From Methylomarinum sp. Ch1-1 (GTDB lineage Bacteria > Pseudomonadota > Gammaproteobacteria > Methylococcales > Methylomonadaceae), in assembly GCF_030717995.2 (NCBI RefSeq), contig NZ_CP157743.1, positions 124,001-188,000 of the forward strand: DNA of 64,000 nucleotides, read 5' to 3'. Numbering within the stretch: position 1 is the first letter of the stretch; every line of letters starts with the position of its first letter. The translations under genes and the position numbers were made by a program. This document shows, piece after piece, positions 1-9,265 of the stretch. The notes under the pieces are model-generated. The model was not told the origin of the DNA. It searched no databases and saw nothing but the letters and a program-made list of their open reading frames with translations.

Positions 1-1
1 A

Positions 2-208
2 GCCTTTTACACCATCTCCATTCTGATGGTGCTGGACTACCTTGCCGATTACATACGCGACGTCGACAATTTCACGCTGCAAATGTTAATTTATGATGTG
101 TTTATCGTGCTTTGGGCAGCCGTCCTCGGTTACTTATCGATGCGCAGCTTAAAGCAAAAGTTACCGCAATCCCAGGACTACCCCAACAGCCAGCCCCCAT
201 CAAACTGA
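2..208 (+). CDS. C-terminal part of an unidentified membrane protein (5' truncated by window edge)
   Basis: The reading frame is open from the first bases of the window, so the ATG at 26 is probably internal and the gene starts upstream. About 68 residues are visible. A hydrophobic segment (residues IYDVFIVLWAAVLGYLSM in the middle) is followed by a short polar, proline- and glutamine-rich tail, as in a membrane protein with a cytoplasmic C-terminus. I do not recognise the family. The next gene is convergent, with about 110 bp between them. Confidence 0.6.
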   Translation, partial: AFYTISILMVLDYLADYIRDVDNFTLQMLIYDVFIVLWAAVLGYLSMRSLKQKLPQSQDYPNSQPPSN

Positions 209-315
209 AACCGCTAGCGGCATCGACATGACTACCTACCCCTCTCATGGCGACAAGCAAGCGGTTTTATCCACTCCATTTTTCAAGGCCCTTATCAAAC
301 AGCGGCACTTCCTCA

Positions 316-1443
316 TTATTCATCCTTAAAGTGACGCTGAATTTCTTCGACACTGAACCGATTCTTCCTCAAGGCATCGACACATTGCCGGTCGAGCTTG
401 ATTCCGGCCAGCTTTTGCAATAAGGCAAAGGCGTCATCATTACTCCAGGCATTCTTATAGGGGCGTTGCGTGGTCAAAGCATCGAAGATATCGGCGACGG
501 CGACAATGCGCGACTCAATAGGAATTTCATCGGCGACCAACCCTTCCGGATAACCGCTGCCATCCATCGCCTCGTGGTGATGCTCGGCGATATTGCGAAT
601 CATATCGATATGGTGAAATTGACTGAGATGGTAATTTTCCAATAAATCATCGATGATTTCCCGCCCCTTACTGGCATGAGTTTTCATCACCTCGAACTCT
701 TCTTCGCTCAACTTGCCCGGCTTTAGCAGGATTTGATCGGGAATGGCGATCTTGCCGACATCGTGCAACGGCGAAAATAAGAAAATATTTTCGATAAACT
801 GATCATCAAAGCCCATAGTTTCGGCCAGTTCGACGGCGATAATGCGCGCGTAATGAGACATCCGGGCAATATGACCGCCGGTTTCCGGATCGCGTTGATT
901 GGTGATGCTCAGCGCGGAACGCACCGTCGCGGTCAGGGTTTGGGCATGAGACCATTCGTTGACAACCAGCAGCATGATTAAATGGCTGCAAATATCCAGC
1001 TCAGTCAGCACCCGCTCCTGGAATACATTTTTCTGAAATGAATTGTAAAACACGAAACCGTAAAATTGGCCTTCATGCAAAATCGGATGGGTATAGCTGG
1101 AACGATATCCACGCTCGGAAAGGCGTTGGGTATATTCATGCCCGCCTCGATCAAATACCGCCAGATCGTTGATGACCCTGGGCCTTTTCTTCCGCAAGAT
1201 CTCGAGCAGTGAATGAGCCTCATGCAGTTTGGCCTGGTAATGAAGCAAGGGACTGGTGTCCTTGCTGCTGTAAGCCAGCGTTTTCAGCATATCGGTATCG
1301 GGATCGTAAACAACCACGGCGATCCTATCTATAAACGGAAAATGGTCCAGCAACGTATTTCTGAGATTATCCAATTTCTCGGACAACGACAGTTTTTGGT
1401 TGAGCATTTCCAGCTGATCGATGTGACTGAATAGATTAGGCAT
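316..1443 (-). CDS. HD-GYP domain c-di-GMP phosphodiesterase with N-terminal GAF-like sensor
   Basis: 375 residues. Residues 1-160 look like a GAF-type sensory domain. Residues about 175-370 form an HD-GYP domain: the HD metal-binding pair is at H227-D228 (LHDVGKIAIP), the HHHEAMDGSGYP stretch at about 288-299 carries the GYP signature, and the DIFDAL segment follows. HD-GYP proteins hydrolyse cyclic di-GMP with a bi- or tri-nuclear metal centre, and all visible ligands seem intact, so the enzyme is probably active in the cytoplasm. There are no membrane segments. It stands alone, divergent from the YeeE genes, so the input signal is unknown. It is one of two clear c-di-GMP proteins here, the other being the giant CheB-CheR-GGDEF-EAL protein at 38.7 kb. 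Confidence 0.9.
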   Translation of the reverse strand: MPNLFSHIDQLEMLNQKLSLSEKLDNLRNTLLDHFPFIDRIAVVVYDPDTDMLKTLAYSSKDTSPLLHYQAKLHEAHSLLEILRKKRPRVINDLAVFDRGGHEYTQRLSERGYRSSYTHPILHEGQFYGFVFYNSFQKNVFQERVLTELDICSHLIMLLVVNEWSHAQTLTATVRSALSITNQRDPETGGHIARMSHYARIIAVELAETMGFDDQFIENIFLFSPLHDVGKIAIPDQILLKPGKLSEEEFEVMKTHASKGREIIDDLLENYHLSQFHHIDMIRNIAEHHHEAMDGSGYPEGLVADEIPIESRIVAVADIFDALTTQRPYKNAWSNDDAFALLQKLAGIKLDRQCVDALRKNRFSVEEIQRHFKDE

Positions 1444-1654
1444 GATAAACGGCGTTTGCTTAGTTCATTACCGACTATTATAGCGCATGGCGACCACAGG
1501 CTCGCCTATCGTCTTATTCCGACAGGCAGCAAATTTTATATAACACAAAATTATATAACACAAAACGCCGGCCCGGCATTTTGACAATTTCTGCAACGAT
1601 CTCAAAACAACAGTAGAATATAACCCTATTATCATCCTAATCCGGAGCTTAGCA

Positions 1655-2083
1655 TTGGAAAATTTTACGCCTTATTCCGCGCTGCTGGGCGGAGCGTTAA
1701 TCGGTCTCAGCGCGATTATCTTATTGCTGTTCAACGGCCGCATTGCCGGCATCAGCGGCATCATGAACGGCGTGTTTAAATCGCCACGCGATGAAGTCAG
1801 TTGGCGTTCGTTGTTTTTGGCCGGCTTGATTATCGGCGCCCTGTTATTTCAATGGATCGCCCCTGGTTTTGTCAGCCCTAGAGCAGGCTATCCATTATGG
1901 CTGGTGGCCCTCGGCGGCTTTCTGGTCGGCATCGGCACTCGCCTCGGCGGCGGCTGCACCAGCGGCCACGGCATTTGCGGCATCGCCAATCTGTCGCTGC
2001 GTTCCATTCTCGCGACGCTGACCTTTATGGCCACCGGCTTCGTCACCGTTTACTTAATCAGACACGTTTTCACACTGACATGA
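1655..2083 (+). CDS. YeeE/YedE family membrane protein, first half
   Basis: 142 residues, mostly hydrophobic, with about four membrane spans. It carries the glycine- and cysteine-rich motif [14 protein letters not shown] typical of YeeE/YedE (TsuA-like) proteins, whose conserved cysteines handle thiosulfate or other reduced sulfur. Most YeeE proteins are one chain of about 350 residues. Here the two halves are separate genes, a known arrangement for the short type. The start is TTG at 1655, preceded by CGGAG about nine bases upstream; no better ATG fits. The stop overlaps the start of the second half (ATGA), so the two are translationally coupled. Transport of a sulfur compound across the inner membrane is inferred from the family. 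Confidence 0.85.
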   Translation: MENFTPYSALLGGALIGLSAIILLLFNGRIAGISGIMNGVFKSPRDEVSWRSLFLAGLIIGALLFQWIAPGFVSPRAGYPLWLVALGGFLVGIGTRLGGGCTSGHGICGIANLSLRSILATLTFMATGFVTVYLIRHVFTLT

Positions 2084-2493
2084 AAAAGCTCATTATCGCC
2101 CTATTATGCGGCATTATTTTCGGCTTGGGCTTGTCGCTATCGCAGATGGTCAATCCCAACAAAGTCCTCGCCTTTCTGGACCTAGCCGGCAACTGGGACC
2201 CCAGCCTGGCGTTTGTCATGATCGGCGCATTGGCCGTCGCGATGCCCGCGTTCAGATATATACAGAACCGTCGTCAGCCCTTGCTGGAAAATGCTTTCCA
2301 TGTCTCGCACAAGACCGCGGTCGACAAATCGTTATTGACCGGCGCCGCCCTGTTCGGCATCGGCTGGGGCATGACCGGCTATTGCCCGGGCCCGGCCGTC
2401 GCCAGCCTAGGCTTCGGCAGCTTGGAAGCCTTGGTCATGGTAGTCGCCATTTATGCGGGTTTTTTTACCGAGCGTTATTTCGCCAAGCAATAA
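2080..2493 (+). CDS. YeeE/YedE family membrane protein, second half
   Basis: 137 residues with about four membrane spans. The ATG at 2080 overlaps the stop of the first half by four bases, the classic arrangement for coupled translation. The motif GYCPGPAVASLGFG near residues 104-117 is the cysteine motif of the second YeeE repeat and mirrors [12 protein letters not shown] of the partner. The two chains probably assemble into one pseudo-symmetrical sulfur transporter. xseA begins 27 bp downstream on the same strand, though a functional link with DNA repair is not obvious. Confidence 0.85.
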   Translation: MKKLIIALLCGIIFGLGLSLSQMVNPNKVLAFLDLAGNWDPSLAFVMIGALAVAMPAFRYIQNRRQPLLENAFHVSHKTAVDKSLLTGAALFGIGWGMTGYCPGPAVASLGFGSLEALVMVVAIYAGFFTERYFAKQ

Positions 2494-2520
2494 ATCTTAC
2501 GATACGGCATAAACCGATGT

Positions 2521-3876
2521 ATGTTTAACCTTTCCTCCGAGCAGGCCCCCATCTTCAGCGTCACCGAACTGAATCGTGAGACCAAACGTCTGCTGAATCA
2601 ACACTTTTTATCGATCCGGGTGGAAGGCGAGATATCCAATCTCAGCACACCTTCTTCCGGTCATATTTATTTCTCCTTAAAGGACGCCAATGCCCAGGTG
2701 CGGTGCGCGATGTTTCGCATGCATCAGCGTCGCTTGGCTTTCAAACCGACTAACGGCAAACAGGTTATCGTCACCGCCCAAGTCAGTCTCTACGAACCGC
2801 GCGGCGATTATCAACTGATTGTCGAAGCGATGGAAGAAGCCGGCGCCGGCGCCCTGCGCCAGGCCTTCGAACGATTAAAGCAGAAATTGTTGGCGGAAGG
2901 CTTGTTCGAGCCTTCGCGCAAACAAGCCATACCGTCCTTGCCGGCGCAGATCGGCATCATCACTTCGCCGACCGGAGCCGCGATCCATGACATCATGACG
3001 GTGCTGAAACGCCGTTTTCCCGCCATTCCGGTGGTGATTTATCCAGTCGCGGTACAAGGCGACGGCGCCAAAGCGGAAATCGTCAAGGCCCTGCAAACGG
3101 CGAATCAACGCCAAGAGGCCGACGTCTTGATCGTCGCCCGCGGTGGCGGCTCACTGGAAGACTTGCAGGCCTTCAACGAAGAAAGCGTCGCCCGCGCCAT
3201 CGCGGCCAGTCAGATACCGATCATTTCGGGCGTCGGCCATGAAGTGGATTTCACCATCTCCGACTTCGTCGCCGACCTGCGCGCGCCGACGCCATCGGCC
3301 GCGGCGGAACATGCTGCGCCCGAACAAAATGAATGGCTGAACAGCTTCCGGGCCTATGAAGCCCGGCTGCAACAACTGATCCAGCAAAAACTGACCCAAC
3401 ACAAACAAGCATTGGACTGGCTCAACCGTTCACTGCAACAACAGCATCCCGGTCAGCAATTACAGCGCAACGCGCAGCGTCTGGACGAGCTGGAAAATCG
3501 TTTGCAGCGTATCTGGCGACAGCAATTGCAGCAATGCCAGGCGCAACTCGAAGCCAAAAGCCAGGCCCTGACCCGTCATAATCCGGCGGAAAAGATCTGT
3601 CAACAGCAACAAAAATTGTTATATTTCGAAGAACGCATCAAACGCGCCATGCAGCAAAAATTGGAACAGCTGCAACGCAGACAGGCCGGCATCTGCCAAA
3701 CCCTGCATGCGGTCAGTCCGCTGGCCACGCTGGAACGCGGTTATGCGATAGTCAGCGACCGGCAAAGCGGCGAAATCATCAAATCAAGCCGGCAACTCAA
3801 TCCGGGCGACATCCTGGAAACCCGTCTGGGTGAAGGCCGCTACACCAGCCAAGTCAAAGAGATAGAACATGATTAA
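2521..3876 (+). CDS. xseA: Exodeoxyribonuclease VII large subunit
   Basis: 451 residues, the normal length for XseA. An N-terminal OB-fold (about 10-110) binds single-stranded DNA. The catalytic core (about 125-320) includes GIITSPTGAAIHDI, VARGGGSLEDL and GVGHEVDFTISD. A long glutamine-rich coiled coil (about 270-400) follows, where several XseB small subunits bind, then a C-terminal beta region (LERGYAIV). Exonuclease VII degrades single-stranded DNA from both ends. xseB is not nearby. The M23 peptidase gene starts eight bases before this stop. Confidence 0.97.
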   Translation: MFNLSSEQAPIFSVTELNRETKRLLNQHFLSIRVEGEISNLSTPSSGHIYFSLKDANAQVRCAMFRMHQRRLAFKPTNGKQVIVTAQVSLYEPRGDYQLIVEAMEEAGAGALRQAFERLKQKLLAEGLFEPSRKQAIPSLPAQIGIITSPTGAAIHDIMTVLKRRFPAIPVVIYPVAVQGDGAKAEIVKALQTANQRQEADVLIVARGGGSLEDLQAFNEESVARAIAASQIPIISGVGHEVDFTISDFVADLRAPTPSAAAEHAAPEQNEWLNSFRAYEARLQQLIQQKLTQHKQALDWLNRSLQQQHPGQQLQRNAQRLDELENRLQRIWRQQLQQCQAQLEAKSQALTRHNPAEKICQQQQKLLYFEERIKRAMQQKLEQLQRRQAGICQTLHAVSPLATLERGYAIVSDRQSGEIIKSSRQLNPGDILETRLGEGRYTSQVKEIEHD

Positions 3877-4714
3877 GAAAACTCTCTGTTTATTGTTGCT
3901 TCCCATTGCGGCATGGGCGGCCAAGCTGCCCGAACAACTGGCCGTTCCCGGCGGCATCGTCAAGATTGCCGTCGGCAAACGTATTGACAAGGCGCCCAAG
4001 GTTTTTTATCACGATAATCGGGTCCTGGTCACCCAAGATGGCGAAGATTGGCTGGCGATGGTCGGCATTCCCTTGTCGGCCGACCCCGGTCAACACCGCA
4101 TCACCGTTGTCCACGACAACCATAAAGACGCTAAGACTTTTAACGTCGCCAACAAGGACTACCCGGCCCAACGCCTGACCATCACCAAGAAAAGAATGGT
4201 CACCGGCTTTACCGAGGAAGACCTGAAACGCATCAACGCCGATAAAATCGCGATGACCAAGGCCAAGGCGGTGTGGAGCGAACGGCCGATCGCCGCCGAT
4301 TTCATCGCGCCGGTCGACGGTCGCCTGAGCAGCCTGTTCGGCTTGAAACGTTTCTTCAACGACATTCCCAAGCGCCCGCATAACGGCCTGGATATTGCCG
4401 CGCCCACCGGCACGCCGATTCTGGCCCCGGCCGCCGGCAAGGTCATCGATACCGGCAACTATTATTTCAACGGCAATACCGTTTTTCTCGATCACGGCCA
4501 AGGGCTGCTCAGCGCCTATCTCCATATGAACGAGATCAAGGTCAAACCCGGCGACTGGGTCGAACAAGGCGATGAACTGGGCAGCGTAGGCGAAACCGGC
4601 CGAGTCACCGGCCCGCACCTGCATTGGATCGTCTATCTGAACAAAGCCACAGTGGACCCGGCGTTATTTATATCCCAGGATATTGCCCGCTTGGATGCGC
4701 GGAATAAAAAATAA
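3869..4714 (+). CDS. M23 family murein endopeptidase (LytM-type), exported
   Basis: 281 residues. The N-terminal signal peptide (MIKKTLCLLLLPIAAWAA) is followed by a beta-rich domain. The C-terminal M23 peptidase domain, at about 150-265, shows the zinc ligands in HNGLDIAAP (HxxxD) and the catalytic GPHLHW (HxH). It should cleave peptidoglycan cross-bridges in the periplasm during growth or division, since no degenerate active site is seen. The gene overlaps xseA by eight bases, so they are probably co-transcribed. There is no clear terminator after the stop; repeat A1 begins about 250 bp downstream. Confidence 0.92.
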   Translation: MIKKTLCLLLLPIAAWAAKLPEQLAVPGGIVKIAVGKRIDKAPKVFYHDNRVLVTQDGEDWLAMVGIPLSADPGQHRITVVHDNHKDAKTFNVANKDYPAQRLTITKKRMVTGFTEEDLKRINADKIAMTKAKAVWSERPIAADFIAPVDGRLSSLFGLKRFFNDIPKRPHNGLDIAAPTGTPILAPAAGKVIDTGNYYFNGNTVFLDHGQGLLSAYLHMNEIKVKPGDWVEQGDELGSVGETGRVTGPHLHWIVYLNKATVDPALFISQDIARLDARNKK

Positions 4715-4965
4715 GCGCATGAAGAAAATAAACCACGATCATGACGCAGCACCGATATTGGAGAATAGCGGCGCGTCAAAACATAGGGTTTTTCCATTTC
4801 GAACAATATGGCTTTGATTGGATAAGGCATGGGACTCCGAACCATATTGTGTTTTAAAAGCCGCTACAAGTCCCTCTCGACCGACACAGTCTAAGTTCCG
4901 ATTATCGTCAGATGCGATATACATGCCGATAGTTCTATTACACGCACAACATTAGACGATTAAAT

Positions 4966-5208
4966 CAGCAATTCCCATATCATCAGTTTGAGTATTTTTG
5001 CGGTGTTTAGGGCATGGGGTGTGTCTGTCGAGGAGCGCCGTTCACCCAGCACCTAAATAAACGACGATAATAAATCATAGCCAATAGTCTATGGTATTTA
5101 GGTGCTGGGTAAACCCATCCCTGGGGGCTTGACGGCAGCATCCTTGCTGCCGACATCCTCGCCAAACACACCCCACGCCCTTTTTGAACGCCAAAGTGGG
5201 AATTGCTG
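4966..5208. repeat. Repeat family A, copy A1 (with a nested family B element)
   Basis: Palindromic intergenic element whose ends read CAGCAATTCCCA and GGGAATTGCTG. Inside are the family's markers: GGTGTTTAGGGCATGGGG, GTCGAGGAGCGCC, a GC-rich stem with GGCAGCATCC and GCTGCCGACATCCTCGCC, and ACGCCCTTTTTGAACGCC. A 67-bp B element sits at 5044-5110. Copies or fragments lie near 7602, 9007, 24374, 38070 and 52036. No coding capacity. The rest of the gap up to 5559 shows nothing I can name. Confidence 0.85.
5044..5110. repeat. Repeat family B, copy B1 (67-bp hairpin element)
   Basis: Perfect 15-bp inverted repeat ACCCAGCACCTAAAT / ATTTAGGTGCTGGGT around a 37-nt spacer. The spacer is related to those of the copies at 20.8, 25.0 and 61.1 kb once orientation is allowed for (CATAGCCAATAGTCTATGG). 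This copy lies inside repeat A1. Confidence 0.9.
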
Positions 5209-5559
5209 CGATTAAATTGACAATCCCGCTAATAGGGTTAGAATGAAGACAGCTAGAAAATATGCTTTACCTCTTGTGTGCCATTTCGATGCCTCTTCTT
5301 TAGTTTTTCGTTCTGCTCTTCATTTAGTAATTCCACATTTACCAGCGCACTTTGCCTTTAATTAAGATTCTATAGTCAGTTTTTCATTGGCAAACATGCT
5401 TTTACCGATTCACGAATCAAGCGCCTAACACATAACGGCCATGATCGCTACACACTGTATCGTATTTAAGCAAAACAACATTCGTTTCGTCTTTCGTTAC
5501 GCTCAGCATCAAGCTAAACGTCAATTAAGATGAACGACTCAACTCATCACAGGACAAAT

Positions 5560-5700
5560 ATGAAAACCATTACCAGAACACCATCAAAGACCCAGCCTTC
5601 ACCCCGCATAGGCTGGCATTACGACAACTACTTTCTTAAACAATTAGAAAAATCCAAACAAACAGCGGACAATGGCAAGCGCCAAACGACATTGGCTTAA
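5560..5700 (+). CDS. Possible small protein, 46 residues (doubtful)
   Basis: ATG at 5560 is preceded by AGGA at a good distance (CACAGGACAAATATG). The frame runs 46 codons to TAA and encodes a polar, basic peptide (GWHYDNYFLKQLEKSKQ in the middle) without a signal peptide or membrane span. I do not recognise it. It lies in repeat-rich DNA between the M23 gene and a pseudogene, with no operon partner, so it may be chance. Confidence 0.25.
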   Translation: MKTITRTPSKTQPSPRIGWHYDNYFLKQLEKSKQTADNGKRQTTLA

Positions 5701-5808
5701 AAGAGGCGTAGCATTCCCTGTAAGCCGAAGACATACCTTCCAGCCCCCCAGTTCTCCGAATCCCTAGCTTTTATCGAAATTCAATAAAAACTCATATCCC
5801 TGAGCACA

Positions 5809-7019
5809 TTAGAGTCTTTCTTTTGCTTCGGTATTGGTCAATTGTAGTAGCGCAGTTTCCTCGTCATCGGTAATTTGCCCTTCCGATTCCTTCAGATTAT
5901 AACAACGACTAGAACCACAATATCATCGGGCAACGCTGACATTAATCGGCATAATACTGAGGCGTCCGGCCACTTCAAGCCGAAGGCCATTATCCAGAAC
6001 AACGGCTTCCCAACTACGATAAGGAGGCGGCGGTTTATAGGTTGCAGTAACTTGGTCATAGCGACCTTCAATGCCCGTCATCGCGGCCATGGAACTCGTT
6101 GCAGCGGCCTTGACTCCATCATCAGTGCTTCGCGCTCCCGCATAAAAATCATTGCCCGGCCACGAGACATGATCCCAGGCTACCACGCTAAATAACAGGC
6201 ATTTGCTAAAATCGTCACCTGGTTCCTGATAGTCGCTGGGCCGGCACAATTGAGGTTTGTCCTGATTGCCTTGGGTCAGAGGTCTCACCATGAAAGACAG
6301 GTGGCCTATTTCAAAGCGCTGGTTATCACATTCGTTATAAGGGTCGAAGTACACCGCCCTGATATTGGCAAGCTGGGTATGATGTTCGCTCAACAGGCGC
6401 AGCAAGGCCTGTTTAAGCCTCTCGCCCAAAGACCCCATGAACTTTCCTGCGAATTGGCCGCAGCCCAACCCCGGGACGGTAATGAAAGCCTGCCAGCAGC
6501 GCCAACCACCGCATCGGCATGCAAAAGCAAAGGCAGTAGACGATAGAGATACAATTGATAATAGCCTTCCTGGTCGATCTCACCGTCTTCGCCGACCACG
6601 TCCCAATCCACCGGTATTTGCCGCCGGCCGTTGCGCAATAAAGCCCCAGCGGCAAACAGAAGATGCGCCGCGAATGGCTCTGCATGAGGCACGGGAGTAT
6701 GATGTCTGCCGTCATCATAGACCTCTACCGGAACGGCTATGCCTATCGCGCCTAACAGTTTCAATTCCCGCTTATTCCAGTCCTGACCATTGCCGTAAAC
6801 GGCGCTTTCGGCAAAAATCTGCGGGCGCTTGGTGCGCAACAAACATTCAAGGAAGGCTTCGACGGATAATCGGGGGATTTCCTTCCCCTGCAATTGGGCT
6901 TGAAGATAGCTTCCTGGCGAGGTTGCGCCGGTCTGAAGCTCCTGCAAATAGCTTGCCGCGTTCTGATAAGCCCGACTATGCAGGAGAATCTTATATCGTT
7001 TTTCCAATGCGTTACTCAC
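5809..7019 (-). pseudogene. Broken gene for a macro-domain-like protein
   Basis: Two overlapping frames make one protein. The first (from ATG at 7019) runs MSNALEKRYKILL to LLLHADAVV near 6510. The sense then continues one frame over with WQAFITVPGLGCGQFAG and goes on to VARSTDDG-like and SSMAAMTGIEGRYD segments, stopping at TGA 5923. The same frame reads sensibly for another 28 codons (LKESEGQITDDEETALLQL) to TAA at 5809, so that TGA may be a second lesion. AFITVPGLGCGQFAG resembles the core of macro-domain proteins that bind ADP-ribose-type ligands, possibly the DUF4804 group, but I am not certain. It is inactive unless the frameshift near 6490-6515 is a sequencing error. Confidence 0.6.
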
Positions 7020-7113
7020 AAATCATCAACCACTTGCCTATCATCCCGCGATAGTTGCCATATGAAGAATAATCCCGCAATGCGGACAGCCGAATAATTC
7101 GCCTTTGAGCAGG

Positions 7114-7326
7114 TCAGCTTTTTCCGCCAAAAAGCCATTTTAATAGATCGCCTAAACCCAATGTCGTTCTCGAATAAATGCGGTTATAAGCCGCCTTCTT
7201 GGGATCGGTCAGCCAGCCGAAGCCACGCGGCGCCTTAACGCCTAGGGAATGGCGGACCATGCGTTTTACCGATGTTCGCGCGGCGATACGTTTTTTCAAT
7301 GAGGGTTTCCGAAAACCGATTTTCAT
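7114..7326 (-). CDS. Small basic conserved hypothetical protein
   Basis: 70 residues, strongly basic at the N-terminus (KPSLKKRIAARTSVKR), then GWLTDPKKAAYNRIYSRTT. I recall this KKAAYNxxYxxTT pattern from small uncharacterised bacterial proteins, but no function is known to me. Past the stop, another frame reads LKGELFGCPHCGIILHM to a TGA at 7041. That looks like a zinc-ribbon half and may be a decayed tail or a separate remnant. It sits just upstream of the macro-like pseudogene on the same strand. Confidence 0.5.
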   Translation of the reverse strand: MKIGFRKPSLKKRIAARTSVKRMVRHSLGVKAPRGFGWLTDPKKAAYNRIYSRTTLGLGDLLKWLFGGKS

Positions 7327-7601
7327 ATTTAATTCTCAGCCAATCATCGAATTTGGTGGCGCCCAAATGAAAAGTAAAAAACCAACGACCGCTATAATCG
7401 CATGAGGCAAGTAGATGTTTCGCCAAAATGCTAATTCCAAAAAACTGCTCGGCCTTTTATAAACAGCTTGATGGATACGGCTCCAGTAGCGATTGATTTG
7501 GAGCGGAACAATTTTTCTTTCTGGATTTTGCAGCAATATCGTTCTATCGAGCGAATACGCGCATAGTGAAGACAATAACAATAGATGCGGCGCTTGCTTC
7601 C

Positions 7602-7657
7602 CAGCAATTCCCACTTTGGCGTTCAAAAAGGGCATGGGTGTGTTTGGCGAGGATGTC
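7602..7657. repeat. Repeat family A, fragment A3
   Basis: Starts with CAGCAATTCCCACTTTGGCG and runs through GGGCATGGGTGTGTTTGGCG to GAGGATGTC, then diverges. It is the left part of a family A element. The surrounding gap (7327-7843) holds only a hydrophobic frame of about 99 codons on the minus strand. The first dozen residues of that frame (MPFLNAKVGIAG) are translated repeat, so I do not call a gene there. Confidence 0.7.
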
Positions 7658-7843
7658 TGGGTTTAATCCTGCGACGGAGACGCAAGCTGTTCCGAACCGC
7701 CGAGCAAGTCATTGGCTTATGTTTTATTACCATCTGGGACGTTAAGATAATGAAGGAAATAAAATTCTTCATCGTTACGCTGCGTGACGCTTTTTCACCC
7801 TCGGACACATCGCTTCACGTGGCGCAGTATCTGCAAGTTTCAG

Positions 7844-8359
7844 CTAGAAACAGACGGCGTAATCGAACAGAAATTCATGGCAGTTGAAGAAGATGCGCGG
7901 ATAATCCATGCGTATCAACAACTTCAAGCCATATTCAAAATAAACGGCCAAGGTCATCAAGCGAGCTAGCGCGGCCCAAATGCGGAAACGACAATTCGCC
8001 GAATTGCGCCAGACACAGAGCGTCCAAAACACCACCGGAGTGAACAACACAAAATACACATCATCCCAACTGGACACGGTGAATTCGCCGCTAATGGCCA
8101 GGGTGTCGACGACATATAGCAGCAGATTCAACACCAGGAAAAACGGCCAGAACATACGCCACAAAGCCATTCTACCCAGCCAGGCTTGCAGCAAATAATG
8201 GCGAAAACCACCTTTATCCTCGGTCACGGCGATCCCAGCCGTCGGCTCGGGCGCGCTGACCCAGAGCAAGCCGCCTATCATCAGCGCCAGCAACAAAAAT
8301 TCCAGAGGCGTCAATGCCTCGATCCGATAAAAAAATAGCGGCAAAGAATAGACAAACAT
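7844..8359 (-). CDS. Hypothetical integral membrane protein
   Basis: 171 residues with about four membrane spans (LEFLLLALMIGGLLW, FFLVLNLLLYVVDTLAI, VYFVLFTPVVFW and ALARLMTLAVYFEYGLKLL). The N-terminus is short and I recognise no family motif. The ATG at 8357-8359 lies one base after the stop of thpR, so the two genes are almost certainly translated from one message. No function can be inferred beyond membrane location. Confidence 0.65.
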   Translation of the reverse strand: MFVYSLPLFFYRIEALTPLEFLLLALMIGGLLWVSAPEPTAGIAVTEDKGGFRHYLLQAWLGRMALWRMFWPFFLVLNLLLYVVDTLAISGEFTVSSWDDVYFVLFTPVVFWTLCVWRNSANCRFRIWAALARLMTLAVYFEYGLKLLIRMDYPRIFFNCHEFLFDYAVCF

Positions 8360-8360
8360 T

Positions 8361-8876
8361 TTATGCTCCGATCAAAGGCCAACTTTCCAACACCTGATAA
8401 TGCACGCCGTCTTCCGCGCTGACAGACTCCACCAGCGCAAAGCGGTCGGCGCGCCAGAGCAGCGGCCGCATCTCGATATCGGGCTTGGATCTCGCCTTGC
8501 GCGCCAGCGTAACATGAGCCTTGTAAGGCCTTTTATCGACATCGAGTTCACAGCCGACGGCGATCCTGGTTAAGCCGACGACCAGCTCCAGCAACGACCG
8601 GGGCTGTTCCGTGCAGGTCAGCGACAAGATGCCGGGCCTGCGCCATAACGTCAGCCGATCGAATTGAATTTGCACAGGTTCGGCAACGATATTGCCGGCC
8701 TCCTCCCTGATGACTCTTTCCTGTTCGGCATTGACGCTGCCCAGAAACACCAACGTAATGTGAACATTGTCGGGCTTGACCTTCCTTAAGCGGTCATTTT
8801 TTATCGTCCGGTTCAATTTGACCACCTTGTGGCGAGTTTCCTCGTCCGGCCATAAGGCAAAAAACAATCGTTTCAT
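8361..8876 (-). CDS. thpR: RNA 2',3'-cyclic phosphodiesterase (LigT/ThpR, 2H family)
   Basis: 171 residues, the expected length. The two HxTL motifs of the 2H phosphoesterase fold are present: H39-I-T-L (HITLVFLG) and H121-V-T-L (HVTLARK). The N-terminus MKRLFFALWP is typical. The enzyme opens 2',3'-cyclic phosphates, and in vitro joins or splits 2'-5' RNA linkages. It leads a two-gene unit with the membrane protein downstream. Confidence 0.93.
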   Translation of the reverse strand: MKRLFFALWPDEETRHKVVKLNRTIKNDRLRKVKPDNVHITLVFLGSVNAEQERVIREEAGNIVAEPVQIQFDRLTLWRRPGILSLTCTEQPRSLLELVVGLTRIAVGCELDVDKRPYKAHVTLARKARSKPDIEMRPLLWRADRFALVESVSAEDGVHYQVLESWPLIGA

Positions 8877-9006
8877 AATGCTTCCTGAGGGTGTCTGATG
8901 GGGTTCGAGTCGCTTTCCTTATTATCCGGTATTAGCCATTACGAAAAATGACAATTATTTTTCTGAGCCTATTGTATTTTAACGTTTTAAGCTTATTATC
9001 GCCGTA

Positions 9007-9161
9007 AATTCCCAATTTTGATAACACAGAGGGCTTGGGGGGTGTTTGGCGAGGATGTCGGCGGCAGGGAGTCCGCCGTCAAGCCCCCAGGGATGGAGTT
9101 GAGGCGTTCCTCGACAGCCCCGCCCTAAACACCGCCAGAACGCTCAAACTGGGAACTACTG
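9007..9161. repeat. Repeat family A, copy A2 (without an inserted B element)
   Basis: About 155 bp. It begins AATTCCCA and ends GGGAACTACTG. In between are GTGTTTGGCGAGGATGTCGG, a GCCGTCAAGCCCCCAGGGAT stretch, GGCGTTCCTCGACAG and GCCCTAAACACCGCC. The B element seen in A1 and A5 is absent, so this copy shows the uninterrupted form. It fills the gap between thpR and the RimK-like gene (8877-9265), where nothing else is evident. Confidence 0.8.
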
Positions 9162-9265
9162 GTAAATTTCAGTCATTCTCAATTTGAATGAGAGAGTGAC
9201 CGAAGCTTGCAAAGGGACTTGATTTCGGGAAGTAATTCTTAACCCTTGCCCTCTTCAGGATAACC

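Noticed and set aside
3890-4624. 244-codon open frame on the minus strand opposite the M23 peptidase gene
   Set aside because: It is the complement of a well-supported gene and its translation has no family features; long antisense frames are common at this GC.
5240-5370. Possible 40-codon plus-strand frame starting MKTARKYALPL
   Set aside because: No ribosome site and no coding-like composition.
7336-7635. 99-codon minus-strand frame with a hydrophobic end
   Set aside because: Its start (MPFLNAKVGIAG) is translated family A repeat, and the rest shows no recognisable protein; a remnant is possible but not supportable.
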